From: an uncultured Roseateles sp.
GTDB taxonomy: Bacteria > Pseudomonadota > Gammaproteobacteria > Burkholderiales > Burkholderiaceae_C
Assembly: GCF_963422335.1 (NCBI RefSeq)
Contig: NZ_OY729424.1
Coordinates: 248,001-312,000, forward strand
Length of the DNA stretch: 64,000 nucleotides
Reading direction: 5' to 3'
The position numbers and the translations under genes are program-made. The notes beneath the pieces were generated by a model that was given only the letters and a program-made list of their open reading frames with translations, was not told the DNA's origin and did not search any database. Positions 18,010 to 27,077 of the stretch are shown piece by piece. Position 1 is the stretch's first letter; each line of letters opens with the position of its first letter.

Positions 18010-18958
18010 CGCAAAACCGCGCCAGATCGACATTGCCCCCGCTGAGCAGCACGCCGATGCGCCGGCCGCGCAGCTGCTCCTTGATCTGCCGCGCCGCGGC
18101 AAAACCCAGGCAGCCGGTGGGCTCGACGATCAGCTTCATGCGGGCGGCGAGAAAACCCATGGCGGCCACCAGTTCCTCGTCGGTCGCCGTCAGCACGTCA
18201 TCGACATCGCGGCGGATGATGGCAAAGGTGTGCTGGCCCAGGTGCTGGGTCTGCGCGCCATCGGCAATCGTCTTCGGCGTATCGATGTGCACGATGGCGC
18301 CGGACCGGAACGATTGCTGGCCGTCATTGCCCGCCGCCGGCTCGACGCCGTAAACCTTGCAGCCGGGCGCCAGCGCGCGGGCCGACAGGGCCGAGCCCGA
18401 GAGCAGACCGCCGCCGCCCAGCGGCGCGAAGAAGGCATCGAGCGGGCCGACCTCCTCGAACAACTCCTTGGCCGCCGTGCCCTGGCCGGCAATGACATCC
18501 GGGTGGTCGTAGGGCGGGATCAGCGTCATGCCATGCTGCTCGGCCAAGCTGCGGCCGATCTGCTCGCGGTCCTCGGTATAGCGGTCGTAGCTCACGACCG
18601 TGCCGCCATACCCCCGGGTGGCCGCCACCTTCATCGCCGGCGCGTCGTGCGGCATGATGATGGTCGCCGGCATGCCCAGCAGCCGCGCCGACAGCGCGAT
18701 CGCCTGCGCATGGTTGCCGGACGAAAACGCCACCACCCCGCCCTTGCGCTGCGCCTCGCTGAAGCGCGACAGCGCATTGAAGGCGCCGCGGAACTTGAAC
18801 GCCCCCATGCGCTGCAGGTTCTCGCATTTGAAGAACACCTCGGCGCCCAGCTCCTCGTTGACGGTGCGCGAAGTCAGCACCGGGGTGCGATGGGCATGGC
18901 CGGCGATGCGATGTGCGGCGGCCACGACATCATCGAAGGTGGGAGGTATGTTGTTCAT
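17993..18958 (-). CDS. Threonine/serine dehydratase (PLP-dependent)
   Basis: This 321-residue type II PLP enzyme has the Schiff-base lysine K55 in G-A-F-K-F-R-G-A, a phosphate-binding glycine loop (G-G-G-G-L), and an S-G-G-N-V-D motif near the C-terminus. It lacks an ACT regulatory domain, so it looks like the short biodegradative threonine dehydratase / hydroxyaspartate dehydratase / serine racemase group rather than IlvA. The start at 18958 gives the standard length; an upstream Met at 19033 would add 25 residues unlike the family. Confidence 0.85.
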   Translation of the reverse strand: MNNIPPTFDDVVAAAHRIAGHAHRTPVLTSRTVNEELGAEVFFKCENLQRMGAFKFRGAFNALSRFSEAQRKGGVVAFSSGNHAQAIALSARLLGMPATIIMPHDAPAMKVAATRGYGGTVVSYDRYTEDREQIGRSLAEQHGMTLIPPYDHPDVIAGQGTAAKELFEEVGPLDAFFAPLGGGGLLSGSALSARALAPGCKVYGVEPAAGNDGQQSFRSGAIVHIDTPKTIADGAQTQHLGQHTFAIIRRDVDDVLTATDEELVAAMGFLAARMKLIVEPTGCLGFAAARQIKEQLRGRRIGVLLSGGNVDLARFCELIAA

Positions 18959-19074
18959 GGTCGGGCAAGATATGAGTTCACCGCCATTCTGCATGGCCGC
19001 CCGCGCCACCACTTTGGCAAGCGTCTGGTACAACAGCAGCCGGCCTTCCCTCGCAGTGACACCCGGAGCCCACG

Positions 19075-19686
19075 ATGGACGACATCCACATCCTCATCAT
19101 TCCCGGCAGCGTGCGCAGCGAATCGCTCAACGCAACCCTGGCTGCATTCGCGTCGCGCAAAGCCCACGAGCTGGGCTTGAAGACCACGCTGATGGACCTG
19201 CGCAGGCTGGAGCTGCCGGTCTACGACGGTGACCTCGAAGCCTCCGCGGGTGTGCCCAAGGGCGCGCACCGGCTGCAGCAGGCGATTGCCGGCTGCGATG
19301 CCGTGCTCATCGTCACGCCCGAGTACAACGGCTTCCCGACGCCCCTGGTCATCAACGCCTTCGACTGGTTGTCCCGCATCGTCGCCACCGAGTCGCAGAC
19401 CGCCGGACTGTCGACCACGGCCAACAAGCCGGTGGGCCTGCTGTCGGCCTCGCCAGGGCCGGGGGGCGCGCTGCGCTCGATGAACTTCCTGCGCCAGTAC
19501 CTGCAGATGGCCTTCCAGATGCTGGTACTGCCGCAGCAGTTCGCGCTGGGCCGCGCCCATGAGGCCTTTGACGAGGCCGGGGAGCTCAAGGATGCCCGCT
19601 CGGTGCAGTCGGTGAAAACGGTGCTGACGGCGGTGGCCGCGCTGGCGGGTTCGCTGCGCGCGGCCCGCTCGGGCGAACAACGCTAG
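19075..19686 (+). CDS. NADPH-dependent FMN reductase family protein
   Basis: This 203-residue flavodoxin-like protein has the P-G-S-V-R-S-E-S-L-N phosphate loop near residue 10 and T-P-E-Y-N-G at about residue 82, typical of the SsuE/ChrR/ArsH-type NAD(P)H:flavin or quinone reductases. GGAG precedes the ATG. It lies 8 bases before the DUF2855 gene, with which it is probably co-transcribed, and is divergent from the dehydratase. Confidence 0.85.
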   Translation: MDDIHILIIPGSVRSESLNATLAAFASRKAHELGLKTTLMDLRRLELPVYDGDLEASAGVPKGAHRLQQAIAGCDAVLIVTPEYNGFPTPLVINAFDWLSRIVATESQTAGLSTTANKPVGLLSASPGPGGALRSMNFLRQYLQMAFQMLVLPQQFALGRAHEAFDEAGELKDARSVQSVKTVLTAVAALAGSLRAARSGEQR

Positions 19687-19694
19687 GAGGACAG

Positions 19695-20819
19695 ATGAAC
19701 ACCCAGACATTCGTGGTCCGCAAAGACCAGCTGCAGACCGCCGAGCTGCGCTCCCTGCCCGCCGCCCCCTTGGCTGAAGGCCAGGTGCGCGTGGGCATAG
19801 ACAGCTTCGCGCTGACCTCCAACAACATCACCTACGCCACCTTCGGCGAGGCGATGAACTACTGGCGCTTCTTTCCGGTCATTGGCGCGGATGGCGCCGC
19901 CGACACTGCCTGGGGCCACATCCCGGTGTGGGGCTTCGGCACGGTGGCCGAATCGCACCATCCGGAGATCGCCGTCGGCGAGCGTCTCTACGGCTATTTT
20001 CCAATGGCCTCCAGCGTGGATCTGAGCCCCGCACGCATCTCGCCGCTGTCGTTCAGCGACAGTGCGCCTCACCGCGCGGAGTTGCATCCGGTCTACAACC
20101 AGTACCACCGCTGCAGCGCCGACCCCTTCTACACCGCCGAGTCGGAAGACCTGCAGTCGCTGCTGCGGCCGCTGTTCACCACCTCCTGGCTGATTGACGA
20201 CTTCCTGGCCGACAACGACTATTTCGGCGCTGCCGCCGATCCCGACCGGCGACCGCTGATGCTGCTCTCCAGCGCCTCCAGCAAGACGGCCTATGGCACG
20301 GCCTTCCAGATGGCTCAGCGCAGCGGCATCGAGGTCGTCGGTCTGACCTCGGCGCGCAATATCGCCTTCTGCGACAGCCTGGGCTGCTACAGCCGTGTGC
20401 TGAGCTACGAGCAGCTCGATGACATCGCCGCAGACGCCCCCGCCGTGTATGTCGACTTCGCCGGCAACGCGGCCCTGCGCAAGGCGGTGCACGCCCACTG
20501 CAAGGCCCTGGCCTACAGCAGCTCGATAGGCGGCACCCACGTCGGTGAGCTGGGCAGCGGCCGCGATCTGGCCGGCCCGAAGCCGGTGCTGTTCTTCGCC
20601 CCGGCCCAGATCAAGAAACGCAGCGGCGAGTGGGGCCCGCAGTTGCTGGGTCAGCGGCTGGTGGCCTCCTGGCAGCGCTTCCTGGCCGCCGTCGGCGACA
20701 AGCAACGGCCCTGGCTGCAGGTGCAGCGCCACCAGGGCGAAGCCGCGCTGGCGGCGACCTATCGCGAAGTGCTGGCCGGTCAGGGCGACCCGCGCACCGG
20801 GCATATCCTGTCGCTGTGA
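19695..20819 (+). CDS. DUF2855 family protein
   Basis: This 374-residue protein matches the DUF2855 family: an N-terminal part resembling the substrate domain of medium-chain dehydrogenases and a later Rossmann-like region (L-L-S-S-A-S-S-K-T-A-Y-G, where an NAD(P) loop would lie). The function is not established. A strong GGAGG sits 4 bases before the start, and the gene follows the FMN reductase by 8 bases, which suggests a shared oxidoreductive role. Confidence 0.82.
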   Translation: MNTQTFVVRKDQLQTAELRSLPAAPLAEGQVRVGIDSFALTSNNITYATFGEAMNYWRFFPVIGADGAADTAWGHIPVWGFGTVAESHHPEIAVGERLYGYFPMASSVDLSPARISPLSFSDSAPHRAELHPVYNQYHRCSADPFYTAESEDLQSLLRPLFTTSWLIDDFLADNDYFGAAADPDRRPLMLLSSASSKTAYGTAFQMAQRSGIEVVGLTSARNIAFCDSLGCYSRVLSYEQLDDIAADAPAVYVDFAGNAALRKAVHAHCKALAYSSSIGGTHVGELGSGRDLAGPKPVLFFAPAQIKKRSGEWGPQLLGQRLVASWQRFLAAVGDKQRPWLQVQRHQGEAALAATYREVLAGQGDPRTGHILSL

Positions 20820-20827
20820 TGCAGGAC

Positions 20828-20847
20828 TGATGGCAGCTAGGCCATCA
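20828..20847. terminator. Perfect 7-bp hairpin over a convergent gene end
   Basis: TGATGGC and GCCATCA form a perfect 7-bp stem with a 6-base loop that contains the stop codon of the minus-strand gene. It lies 8 bases after the DUF2855 stop. It could act as a terminator in either direction, although no T tract follows. Confidence 0.45.
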
Positions 20848-22237
20848 ACCGGGGCATATTGCCCATGGCCGGCATGATGCAGCTGCGCAGCCGAGCCAAA
20901 ATCGCCTGCTTCTCGGTATCGGCCTCCGCCTTGGCCACCTCGGCCACCATGGCGGCAAAGGCGTCGAGCCGGGAAGCGCGCATCCACTGGCGCAGGGCCT
21001 TGTCCTGCGACCAGTGGTACTGGTTCATCATGCTGACCTGCATGGCGCGCGCATAGCCCGCCAGGTTCTTCGGGAACGGCACCGGCGTGCACATCAGGTT
21101 CTTGCCGGCGTCATCCGCCCCGTGCACCTCGACATAGGCGGTCAGCGCCGCGCTCAGCACCACCAGCGGGGCGCGCAACAGCTGGACCACGATGCGCTCG
21201 CCCTGGAACACCGGCTCGTTGGCGCGCTGCTGGATGGCCGAGGCGGTGCAATCGATGAACAGCGTGTCCGGGGCAACCGCCACCCGGCCCCGCTCCAGCA
21301 GCATCGCCTCGGGTTCCAGTGCCTGCACCCGCCCCAGGCGAATCACCCGCGTGATGCTGCGCAACATGTCCACCTCGCCGGTGGACAGCGTGGCGTAGTG
21401 AAACATCGTCGGCAACTGCGTCGGATCGATGCGCAACATCTGGCCCCGGGCCTCCAGCCGCAGGAACAGGTCATCGATGGTCGCCGCCTCGGCGAAGGCC
21501 GCCAGCTTGTCGGCCTCGCCGCCGATGCTGTCAGCAAAGAACTCCAGGCCGGGCTGGGTGTGCAGGCGGTTCTGCACCCAGGAGTCGCGCGGCACAACCC
21601 ATTGAATGGCCTCGGGCGCGGCGCCGTGGCGCAGCAGCCAGACGGCGGCATCCATCGCCGTCTTGCCGGCACCGAGGATGCAGAACTGCCGCGGCGTCGC
21701 CTGCCCGGCCCGCTGCTGCCACAGCTGGGGCAAGGCGTTCGGCGGCACCAGGCGCACGCCGTCGGCGATGCGGAAGTTCGGTGTGTGCGTGGCGGGAATG
21801 GCGGGCGACATGAAGGTGGCATCGACCGTCTTCCTGCGCACGGCCACCTCGGTCTGCGCCCCCGACAGCAGGCTGACGATACGGCCATCGCCCAGGTACT
21901 CGCTCATCGGATGAAAGCTGACGCGACCGCTGGGCAAAAATCGCCGCCGCATCACCTGGTCGAAATAGGCGCTGACCTCGGGGCCGCCGGCCAGTTCGTA
22001 CATGCCGGCGTTGGGGCCATGGTCGTCCTTGCGACGGCTGCCCAGCTCGGTCGAATTGACCCCGTAATAGGCCGAGGGCTGGTGCAGGCCGACGAAGGCG
22101 TAGGCATCGTTCCAGTGGCCGCCGGGGGCCGCGCGACGGTCCACCAGGGTGATGTGCGCGTCGCTCTCGTCGAGCAGGGTATCGGCGAAGGCCATGCCAA
22201 CCGCGCCGCTGCCGATGATCAGATAGTCGGTCTCCAT
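20837..22237 (-). CDS. FAD/NAD(P)-binding oxidoreductase (monooxygenase-like)
   Basis: This 466-residue protein begins with a dinucleotide-binding fold (L-I-I-G-S-G-A-V-G at about residue 5) and a G-G-H-W-N-D-A-Y segment that resembles flavin monooxygenases. A second Rossmann motif occurs in the middle (I-L-G-A-G-K-T-A-M-D-A). No substrate can be assigned. It lies 15 bases downstream of the tRNA-modification gene on the same strand, so co-transcription is possible but may not be functional. Confidence 0.78.
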   Translation of the reverse strand: METDYLIIGSGAVGMAFADTLLDESDAHITLVDRRAAPGGHWNDAYAFVGLHQPSAYYGVNSTELGSRRKDDHGPNAGMYELAGGPEVSAYFDQVMRRRFLPSGRVSFHPMSEYLGDGRIVSLLSGAQTEVAVRRKTVDATFMSPAIPATHTPNFRIADGVRLVPPNALPQLWQQRAGQATPRQFCILGAGKTAMDAAVWLLRHGAAPEAIQWVVPRDSWVQNRLHTQPGLEFFADSIGGEADKLAAFAEAATIDDLFLRLEARGQMLRIDPTQLPTMFHYATLSTGEVDMLRSITRVIRLGRVQALEPEAMLLERGRVAVAPDTLFIDCTASAIQQRANEPVFQGERIVVQLLRAPLVVLSAALTAYVEVHGADDAGKNLMCTPVPFPKNLAGYARAMQVSMMNQYHWSQDKALRQWMRASRLDAFAAMVAEVAKAEADTEKQAILARLRSCIMPAMGNMPRLMA

Positions 22238-22251
22238 CGCCGTCCGCCTCC

Positions 22252-22995
22252 CTAAGCTGGTTCGGAGTTTAGGGCCAGCGCCCGCAGACGCAAATGGGCT
22301 TCATCCTCCGGGTCCGGCGGCACGCTTTGCCGGGCGCGCAGGTAGCGGCTGCTGAAGACGTCCAGATAGGCCTCCAGCGTCTGCGCCGCGTGCAGGTCGC
22401 CGGCCAGGGCCAGGCACAGGGCGGCCACTTCCGAGGTGCAGAAATGGTGCTCGTGGGTGGAGCGGCGCAGGCGATAGCGCGACAACTGGTCGGGCCGCAG
22501 GCTCAGCACCGGCAGCGCGTTCAAATAGGGGCTCTTGCGGAAGATCTTGCGCGCCTCTGACCAGGTGCCGTCGAGCAGGATGAAGAGGGGCCGGCGCTGT
22601 GAGGCCGGGGGCAGCTCGGTCACCACCCGCTCGGGCGCGGCAAACTCCCCCGGGAACACCACATAGGGCTGCCACCGGGGATCGGCCAGCAGAGCCAGCA
22701 GCGCCGGGTCCGCCGCCAGGCGTGACCAGCCGAAGGCCAAGGTGTCGGGCACGACATCGGCAATCAGCCAGCCGGTGTTGCTGGGCTTGAGCGGCTCGAA
22801 CTCGGCCATGATCAGGCACACGGCCGCGCGCGTGGGCACCACCGGCCGCAGGGCGCACATGCAATGGCCGGGCGGCAGGCGGCACCGGGCGCAGCGTTCC
22901 TTGCGCGGGCCGCCGCGATCCAGATAGGGCACGGTGCGGCTGTGCGCCAGGCAGGCGGCGCGCAAATGCGATACCGCGTGAGGCCCGCTGCTCAC
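22252..22995 (-). CDS. tapT: tRNA-uridine aminocarboxypropyltransferase (DTW domain, TapT-like)
   Basis: This 247-residue protein has an N-terminal cysteine cluster (C-A-R-C ... C-M-C) and the DTW-type motif in the form D-G-T-W-S-E-A-R-K, the fold of enzymes that use SAM to make acp3U in tRNA. It starts at a GTG that overlaps the stop of the upstream small gene (GTGA). The family assignment is strong; the modified tRNA position is inferred from E. coli TapT. Confidence 0.85.
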   Translation of the reverse strand: MSSGPHAVSHLRAACLAHSRTVPYLDRGGPRKERCARCRLPPGHCMCALRPVVPTRAAVCLIMAEFEPLKPSNTGWLIADVVPDTLAFGWSRLAADPALLALLADPRWQPYVVFPGEFAAPERVVTELPPASQRRPLFILLDGTWSEARKIFRKSPYLNALPVLSLRPDQLSRYRLRRSTHEHHFCTSEVAALCLALAGDLHAAQTLEAYLDVFSSRYLRARQSVPPDPEDEAHLRLRALALNSEPA

Positions 22996-23210
22996 CGCCC
23001 CCCGCTGCGCAGAGGCTTCAGCAGATCGCTCAAGCCGTTGTGGTCAATCTCGTGCATCAGGGCCAGCAGACGGCCCATCTCGCCCTTGGGGAAACCCTCA
23101 CGGGCAAACCAGTTCAGGTAGTTACCGGGCAGATCCGCCAGCAGCTTCCCCTGGTGTTTTCCGAATGGCATGGTCAGGGTGACGAGTTTCTGCAAGTCTT
23201 CAGGGTTCAT
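22992..23210 (-). CDS. DUF3820 family small protein
   Basis: This 72-residue protein has M-P-F-G-K-H-Q-G near its N-terminus and L-P-x-x-Y-L-N-W-F, the hallmarks of DUF3820 (also called putative quorum-sensing-regulated virulence factor; function unproven). It ends inside the start codon of the tapT-like gene, so the pair is translationally coupled. The frame is open upstream, but the ATG at 23210 gives the family start. Confidence 0.82.
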   Translation of the reverse strand: MNPEDLQKLVTLTMPFGKHQGKLLADLPGNYLNWFAREGFPKGEMGRLLALMHEIDHNGLSDLLKPLRSGGR

Positions 23211-23253
23211 GGTGGCTTCGGCCTTCGGCCGGTGGAGGGCCCTGGCGCTGGGT

Positions 23254-24567
23254 TCAGCAGGGCGGTAGGTCGCGAGCATGCCCCATCGGGTCCGACTCTG
23301 TCGAGCGCCGCTGCAGCGCCCGGCTGCCCTGAGCGATGAGCAGGCCGACCAACAACAGGGCCGCGGCAACCGCGAACGTGACCCGCATGCCCGCGGCAAC
23401 GGCCGCGGGGCCAGCTACCGTGGCGTCTGCCCCGGCGGCGAGGGTGAACACCACGCCCATCACCGAAGCCCCGCTGATGAGGCCCAGATTGCGCGCCAGA
23501 TTGAGCAGGCCGGAGATCACGCCACGCCGCCCGGCGGCAACGTCGCGCATGACGGCGCTGTTGTTGGCCGCCTGGAACAGCGCATAGCCGGCGGTGGTGA
23601 GGGCGATGGGGGCCACGAAGCCGGCAATGCCCCATGCGGACGGCACCGAGGCCAAGGCCACGCAGCCGGCCATCATGCCGAGCAGCCCGCCGACCGTGGT
23701 GGCCTGGGTGCCCAGCCGATCCACCAGCCGGCCGGCAGGTACACCGGCCAGCGTGGCGACCACCGGCCCGGCCGACATGACGAGGCCCACCAGCGCCATG
23801 CCGAGGCCCAGCGCGCGGGCGAGATAGAAGGGCCCGACCACCAGCGTCGCCATCATCACCGTCGAGACCAGGGCGCTCATCGCCAGGCTGGCCGTGAGCC
23901 GCCGTTGGCGAAACAGCGTCAGCCAACCCAAACCGTCGAAGCGGAGGCGCCACGCGCCCGTCGGTGCCGCAGGGTCGGCCGGCAGGCAGCGCAATACCAG
24001 CAGCAGCGTCAGCAGGCCCAGCGGCACGCTGACGAGAAAGATCGCCCGCCAGCCCAGGGCGGCAATCAGCAGGCCGCCCAGCGTCGGGCCCAGCGCCGTG
24101 CCTGCCGCTGACATCGCGCCCAGCAGCCCCATGGCGCTGCCGGTGCGGGCCTTGGGCACCGCCTCGCCGACAAAAGCCATCGTCAAGGCCATCATCAGCG
24201 CCGCACCCAGCCCCTGCAGCGCGCGGGCGGCAATCAGCCAGCCCAGGTCAGGCGCGACGCCGCTCAAGCCCGAGGCCAGGGTGAACAGGGCAAGGCCGAC
24301 CATCAACATGCGCCGGTGACCCAGCAGATCACCCAGGCGCCCGGCCCCGACGATCAGCGCCGTGGTGGTCAGCAGGTAGGCCAGCACCACCCACCGGACC
24401 TGCTCGAACGTGGCATCGAAGGCCTCGGCCAGGGTCGGCAGGGCAACATTGGCAATGCTGGTGCCCAGCGAGGGCAGCAGCATGCACAGGGCCAAGCTGG
24501 CAAATACCCAGGCCGGCGCCGGCCTGCGGTCTGCGGCATCGGCCGCGGTTTGATCTGCTTGCGTCAT
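23254..24567 (-). CDS. MFS drug-efflux-type transporter
   Basis: This 437-residue membrane protein starts with a hydrophobic helix containing I-A-N-V-A-L-P-T-L, typical of drug:proton antiporters, followed by the G-R-L-G-D-L-L-G-H-R-R loop between helices 2 and 3. AGGTGG lies 5 bases before the ATG at 24567. The frame remains open for about 900 bases upstream, but that part is antisense to the LysR gene. The divergent LysR regulator at 24709 probably controls it. Confidence 0.87.
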   Translation of the reverse strand: MTQADQTAADAADRRPAPAWVFASLALCMLLPSLGTSIANVALPTLAEAFDATFEQVRWVVLAYLLTTTALIVGAGRLGDLLGHRRMLMVGLALFTLASGLSGVAPDLGWLIAARALQGLGAALMMALTMAFVGEAVPKARTGSAMGLLGAMSAAGTALGPTLGGLLIAALGWRAIFLVSVPLGLLTLLLVLRCLPADPAAPTGAWRLRFDGLGWLTLFRQRRLTASLAMSALVSTVMMATLVVGPFYLARALGLGMALVGLVMSAGPVVATLAGVPAGRLVDRLGTQATTVGGLLGMMAGCVALASVPSAWGIAGFVAPIALTTAGYALFQAANNSAVMRDVAAGRRGVISGLLNLARNLGLISGASVMGVVFTLAAGADATVAGPAAVAAGMRVTFAVAAALLLVGLLIAQGSRALQRRSTESDPMGHARDLPPC

Positions 24568-24652
24568 CGGAACCACCTGTCTGATGGCTCCGCAACGGGA
24601 GCCCACCCACAGACGATAGGGTCTGGTGTGATATAGCGGAAGACGCAGCGTT

Positions 24653-24669
24653 TGCACTTCATTCATGCA
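24653..24669. promoter_or_regulatory. Candidate LysR box in the MFS/LysR divergent region
   Basis: TGCA-N9-TGCA gives the T-N11-A spacing of LysR-type operators within the 141-base gap between the divergent transporter and regulator genes. Short motifs of this kind occur by chance, so support is modest. Confidence 0.35.
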
Positions 24670-24708
24670 CACAACGCCATCCCACACCGCAATGCCCGGA
24701 CCGACACC

Positions 24709-25647
24709 ATGGCCAGACCCGATCTCAATCTGCTGTTCACCCTCGATGTGCTGCTGGCCGAGGGCAGCGTGGCACGCGCGGCCCGCCGTCTGCACCTGAG
24801 CCCCTCGGCGATGAGCCGGGCGCTGGCCCGGCTGCGCGAGGCCACCGGCGACCCGCTGCTGGTGCGCGCCGGGCGCGGCCTGGTGGCCTCTCCCCGGGCG
24901 CTGGAGCTGCGCGAGCAGATCGGCCCGCTGGTCGATGCGGCCGAGGCGGCGCTGCGGCCGGTCCGTCCGCTGGAGCCCGCACAGCTGAGCCGCAGCTTCA
25001 CCCTGCGCACCCGCGAAGGATTCGTGGAGAACTTCGGCGCCCGGCTGCTGGCGCGCATCGCCCACGAGGCGCCGGGCGTGCGCCTGCACTTCCTGACCAA
25101 GCTCGACAAGGACAGCGCGCCGCTGCGCGAGGGCGGCGTCGATCTCGAGACCGGCGTGATCGGCCGCTCCACCGGCCCGGAAGTACGGGCGCAGGCCCTG
25201 TTCCGCGACCGCTTCGTCGGTGTCGTGCGCCCCGGTCATGCGCTGAGCGAGGGCGAGGTCAACCCGGCCGGCTACGCCGCAGCCCGCCACATCCTGGTCT
25301 CGCGCCAGGGACTGGACCGGGGGCCGATCGACCAGGCCCTGGCCACGCTCGGGCTGGCGCGCGAGGTCGCCACCACCGTGGGCAGCTTCGCAGCCGCGCT
25401 GGCCCTGGCCCGAGCCACTGATCTGGTGGCCAGCGTGCCCGAGCGGCACACCGGCGATCTGCGCACCGGCCTGCACAGCTTCGAGCTGCCCCTGCCCCTC
25501 GCACCGTTCACGGTGTCACTGCTGTGGCACCCGCGCCTGGAAGGCGATCCGGCGCACCGCTGGCTGCGCGGCTGTGTCCGGGAGGTCTGCGCCGAAGGCG
25601 CTGGTCAGACACCGTCCCCGGGCCTCACAATCAATACGATCAAGTAA
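24709..25647 (+). CDS. LysR-family transcriptional regulator
   Basis: This 312-residue regulator has a winged helix-turn-helix at residues 5-62 (L-L-A-E-G-S-V-A-R-A-A-R-R-L-H-L-S-P-S-A) and a substrate-binding domain of normal length. The ATG at 24709 fits the family; an upstream frame extension has no support. It is divergent from the MFS efflux gene, the usual layout for a LysR activator and its target. Confidence 0.9.
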   Translation: MARPDLNLLFTLDVLLAEGSVARAARRLHLSPSAMSRALARLREATGDPLLVRAGRGLVASPRALELREQIGPLVDAAEAALRPVRPLEPAQLSRSFTLRTREGFVENFGARLLARIAHEAPGVRLHFLTKLDKDSAPLREGGVDLETGVIGRSTGPEVRAQALFRDRFVGVVRPGHALSEGEVNPAGYAAARHILVSRQGLDRGPIDQALATLGLAREVATTVGSFAAALALARATDLVASVPERHTGDLRTGLHSFELPLPLAPFTVSLLWHPRLEGDPAHRWLRGCVREVCAEGAGQTPSPGLTINTIK

Positions 25648-25668
25648 TTGTCATGGAATAGAGGCACC

Positions 25669-27003
25669 ATGGTGCAAGCCCGGTACAAGCTGGTGGTCGA
25701 CAGGCTCGCGGCCGAGATACGCGGTGGCCGGCAGCGCCCGGGCACGCGCCTGCCGACACATCGGCAGCTTGCCGCGCGCGAGGGCATGGCCCTGGTGACG
25801 GCGAGCCGCGTGTATGCCGAGCTGGAGGCCATGGGCCTGGTCAGTGGCGAGACCGGCCGGGGCACCTTCGTGCGGGAAGCGGCGCTGCCGCGCGGCCAGG
25901 GCATCGATCAGCACGCGGTGGCCGCGGACATGCTGGACCTGAGTTTCAACTACCCCTCGCTGCCCGGACAGGCCGAGTTGCTGCGGACCGCGCTGCGCCA
26001 GCTGGCGGCAGGCGGCGACCTGGAAGCCCTGCTGCGCTATCAGCCGCACGGCGGCCGTCCGCATGAGCGCGCGGCGGTGGCGCGGCATCTGGCCCGCCGC
26101 GGGCTGGCGGTGACGGGCGATCAGGTCCTGCTGGTCGATGGCGCTCAACACGGCCTGGCGACAACGGCGATGGCCCTGCTGCAACCCGGTGACCTGGTGG
26201 CCGTCGATGCACTGACCTATCCCGGCTTCAAGCTCTTGGCCGAGGCCCACCACCTGGAGCTGGTGGCGCTGCCAGTCGCCGGACCGGGGCCGGATCCGCA
26301 GGCGCTGGACGCGCTGGCCCGACGGCGCCGGGTCAGCGCCGTCTACACCATGCCCACGCTGCACAACCCCCTGGGCTGGGTGATGGGCGCGAGCCACCGG
26401 CACGAGCTCGTGGCGGTGGCGCGGCGGCACGGCCTGCTCGTCATCGAGGACGCGGCCTATGCCTTTCTGGTGGAAGACGCCCCGCCGCCCCTGGCCGCGC
26501 TCGCGCCCGAGCTCACGGTCTATGTCTCCGGCTTCTCGAAGAGCGTGGCCACCGGGCTACGCGTTGGCTGCGTGGCCGCGCCGCTGGACTGGGTGGGCAA
26601 GATCGCGCGCGCCATCAGGGCCACGACCTGGAACACGCCTGGCGTGATGACCGCCATCACCTGCGGCTGGATCGAAGACGGCACCGTCGACCGGCTGGAA
26701 GCCGAGAAGCGCAGCGATGCGCGGGCCAGACAGCAGATGGCCGCCTGCATCCTGGGGCAGCACCCGCGCCTGAGCCATCCCGCGTCCTACTTCGTCTGGC
26801 TGCCGCTGGGGGAGGACGTGCGCGGCGACCTGCTGGCCATGGCGCTGCTGCGCGAACGGATCTCGGTCTCCACGGCCGAGCCCTTCGCCACCTCGGCCCT
26901 GGTCCCCCATGCCATCCGGCTGGCCCTGGGATCGGTGGACCTCGGCACGCTGCGAAGCGCCTTGACCCAGGTCGCTGCGGTAATGGACGCCCAAGGCTAC
27001 TGA
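25669..27003 (+). CDS. MocR-type regulator: GntR helix-turn-helix fused to an aminotransferase domain
   Basis: This 444-residue fusion has a GntR winged helix at residues 1-75 (G-T-R-L-P-T-H-R-Q-L-A) joined to a fold-type I aminotransferase domain. The PLP lysine is in the segment G-F-S-K-S-V-A-T-G-L-R-V-G. Such proteins sense PLP or amino compounds (PdxR, GabR, TauR); which one applies here cannot be told. It begins 21 bases after the LysR stop in the same direction. Confidence 0.9.
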   Translation: MVQARYKLVVDRLAAEIRGGRQRPGTRLPTHRQLAAREGMALVTASRVYAELEAMGLVSGETGRGTFVREAALPRGQGIDQHAVAADMLDLSFNYPSLPGQAELLRTALRQLAAGGDLEALLRYQPHGGRPHERAAVARHLARRGLAVTGDQVLLVDGAQHGLATTAMALLQPGDLVAVDALTYPGFKLLAEAHHLELVALPVAGPGPDPQALDALARRRRVSAVYTMPTLHNPLGWVMGASHRHELVAVARRHGLLVIEDAAYAFLVEDAPPPLAALAPELTVYVSGFSKSVATGLRVGCVAAPLDWVGKIARAIRATTWNTPGVMTAITCGWIEDGTVDRLEAEKRSDARARQQMAACILGQHPRLSHPASYFVWLPLGEDVRGDLLAMALLRERISVSTAEPFATSALVPHAIRLALGSVDLGTLRSALTQVAAVMDAQGY

Positions 27004-27006
27004 CGG

Positions 27007-27028
27007 CGCTGCCGCCGCGGCGGCAGCG
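27007..27028 (+). terminator. 22-bp perfect GC palindrome after the MocR gene
   Basis: Bases 27007-27028 are perfectly self-complementary (arms CGCTGCCGCCG / CGGCGGCAGCG) and begin 4 bases after the stop codon. It would form a very stable hairpin. It lacks a following T tract, which is common in GC-rich genomes, so it could be a terminator or an RNA-stabilising structure. Confidence 0.45.
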
Positions 27029-27077
27029 AAGTTCGATACATTGGCGCCCACGCCCCTACTTCAAAACCGCTTCCAGC

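Noticed and set aside
24568..25476. N-terminal extension of the MFS efflux frame
   Set aside because: It lies antisense to the LysR gene, and a well-placed ribosome-binding site marks 24567 as the start.
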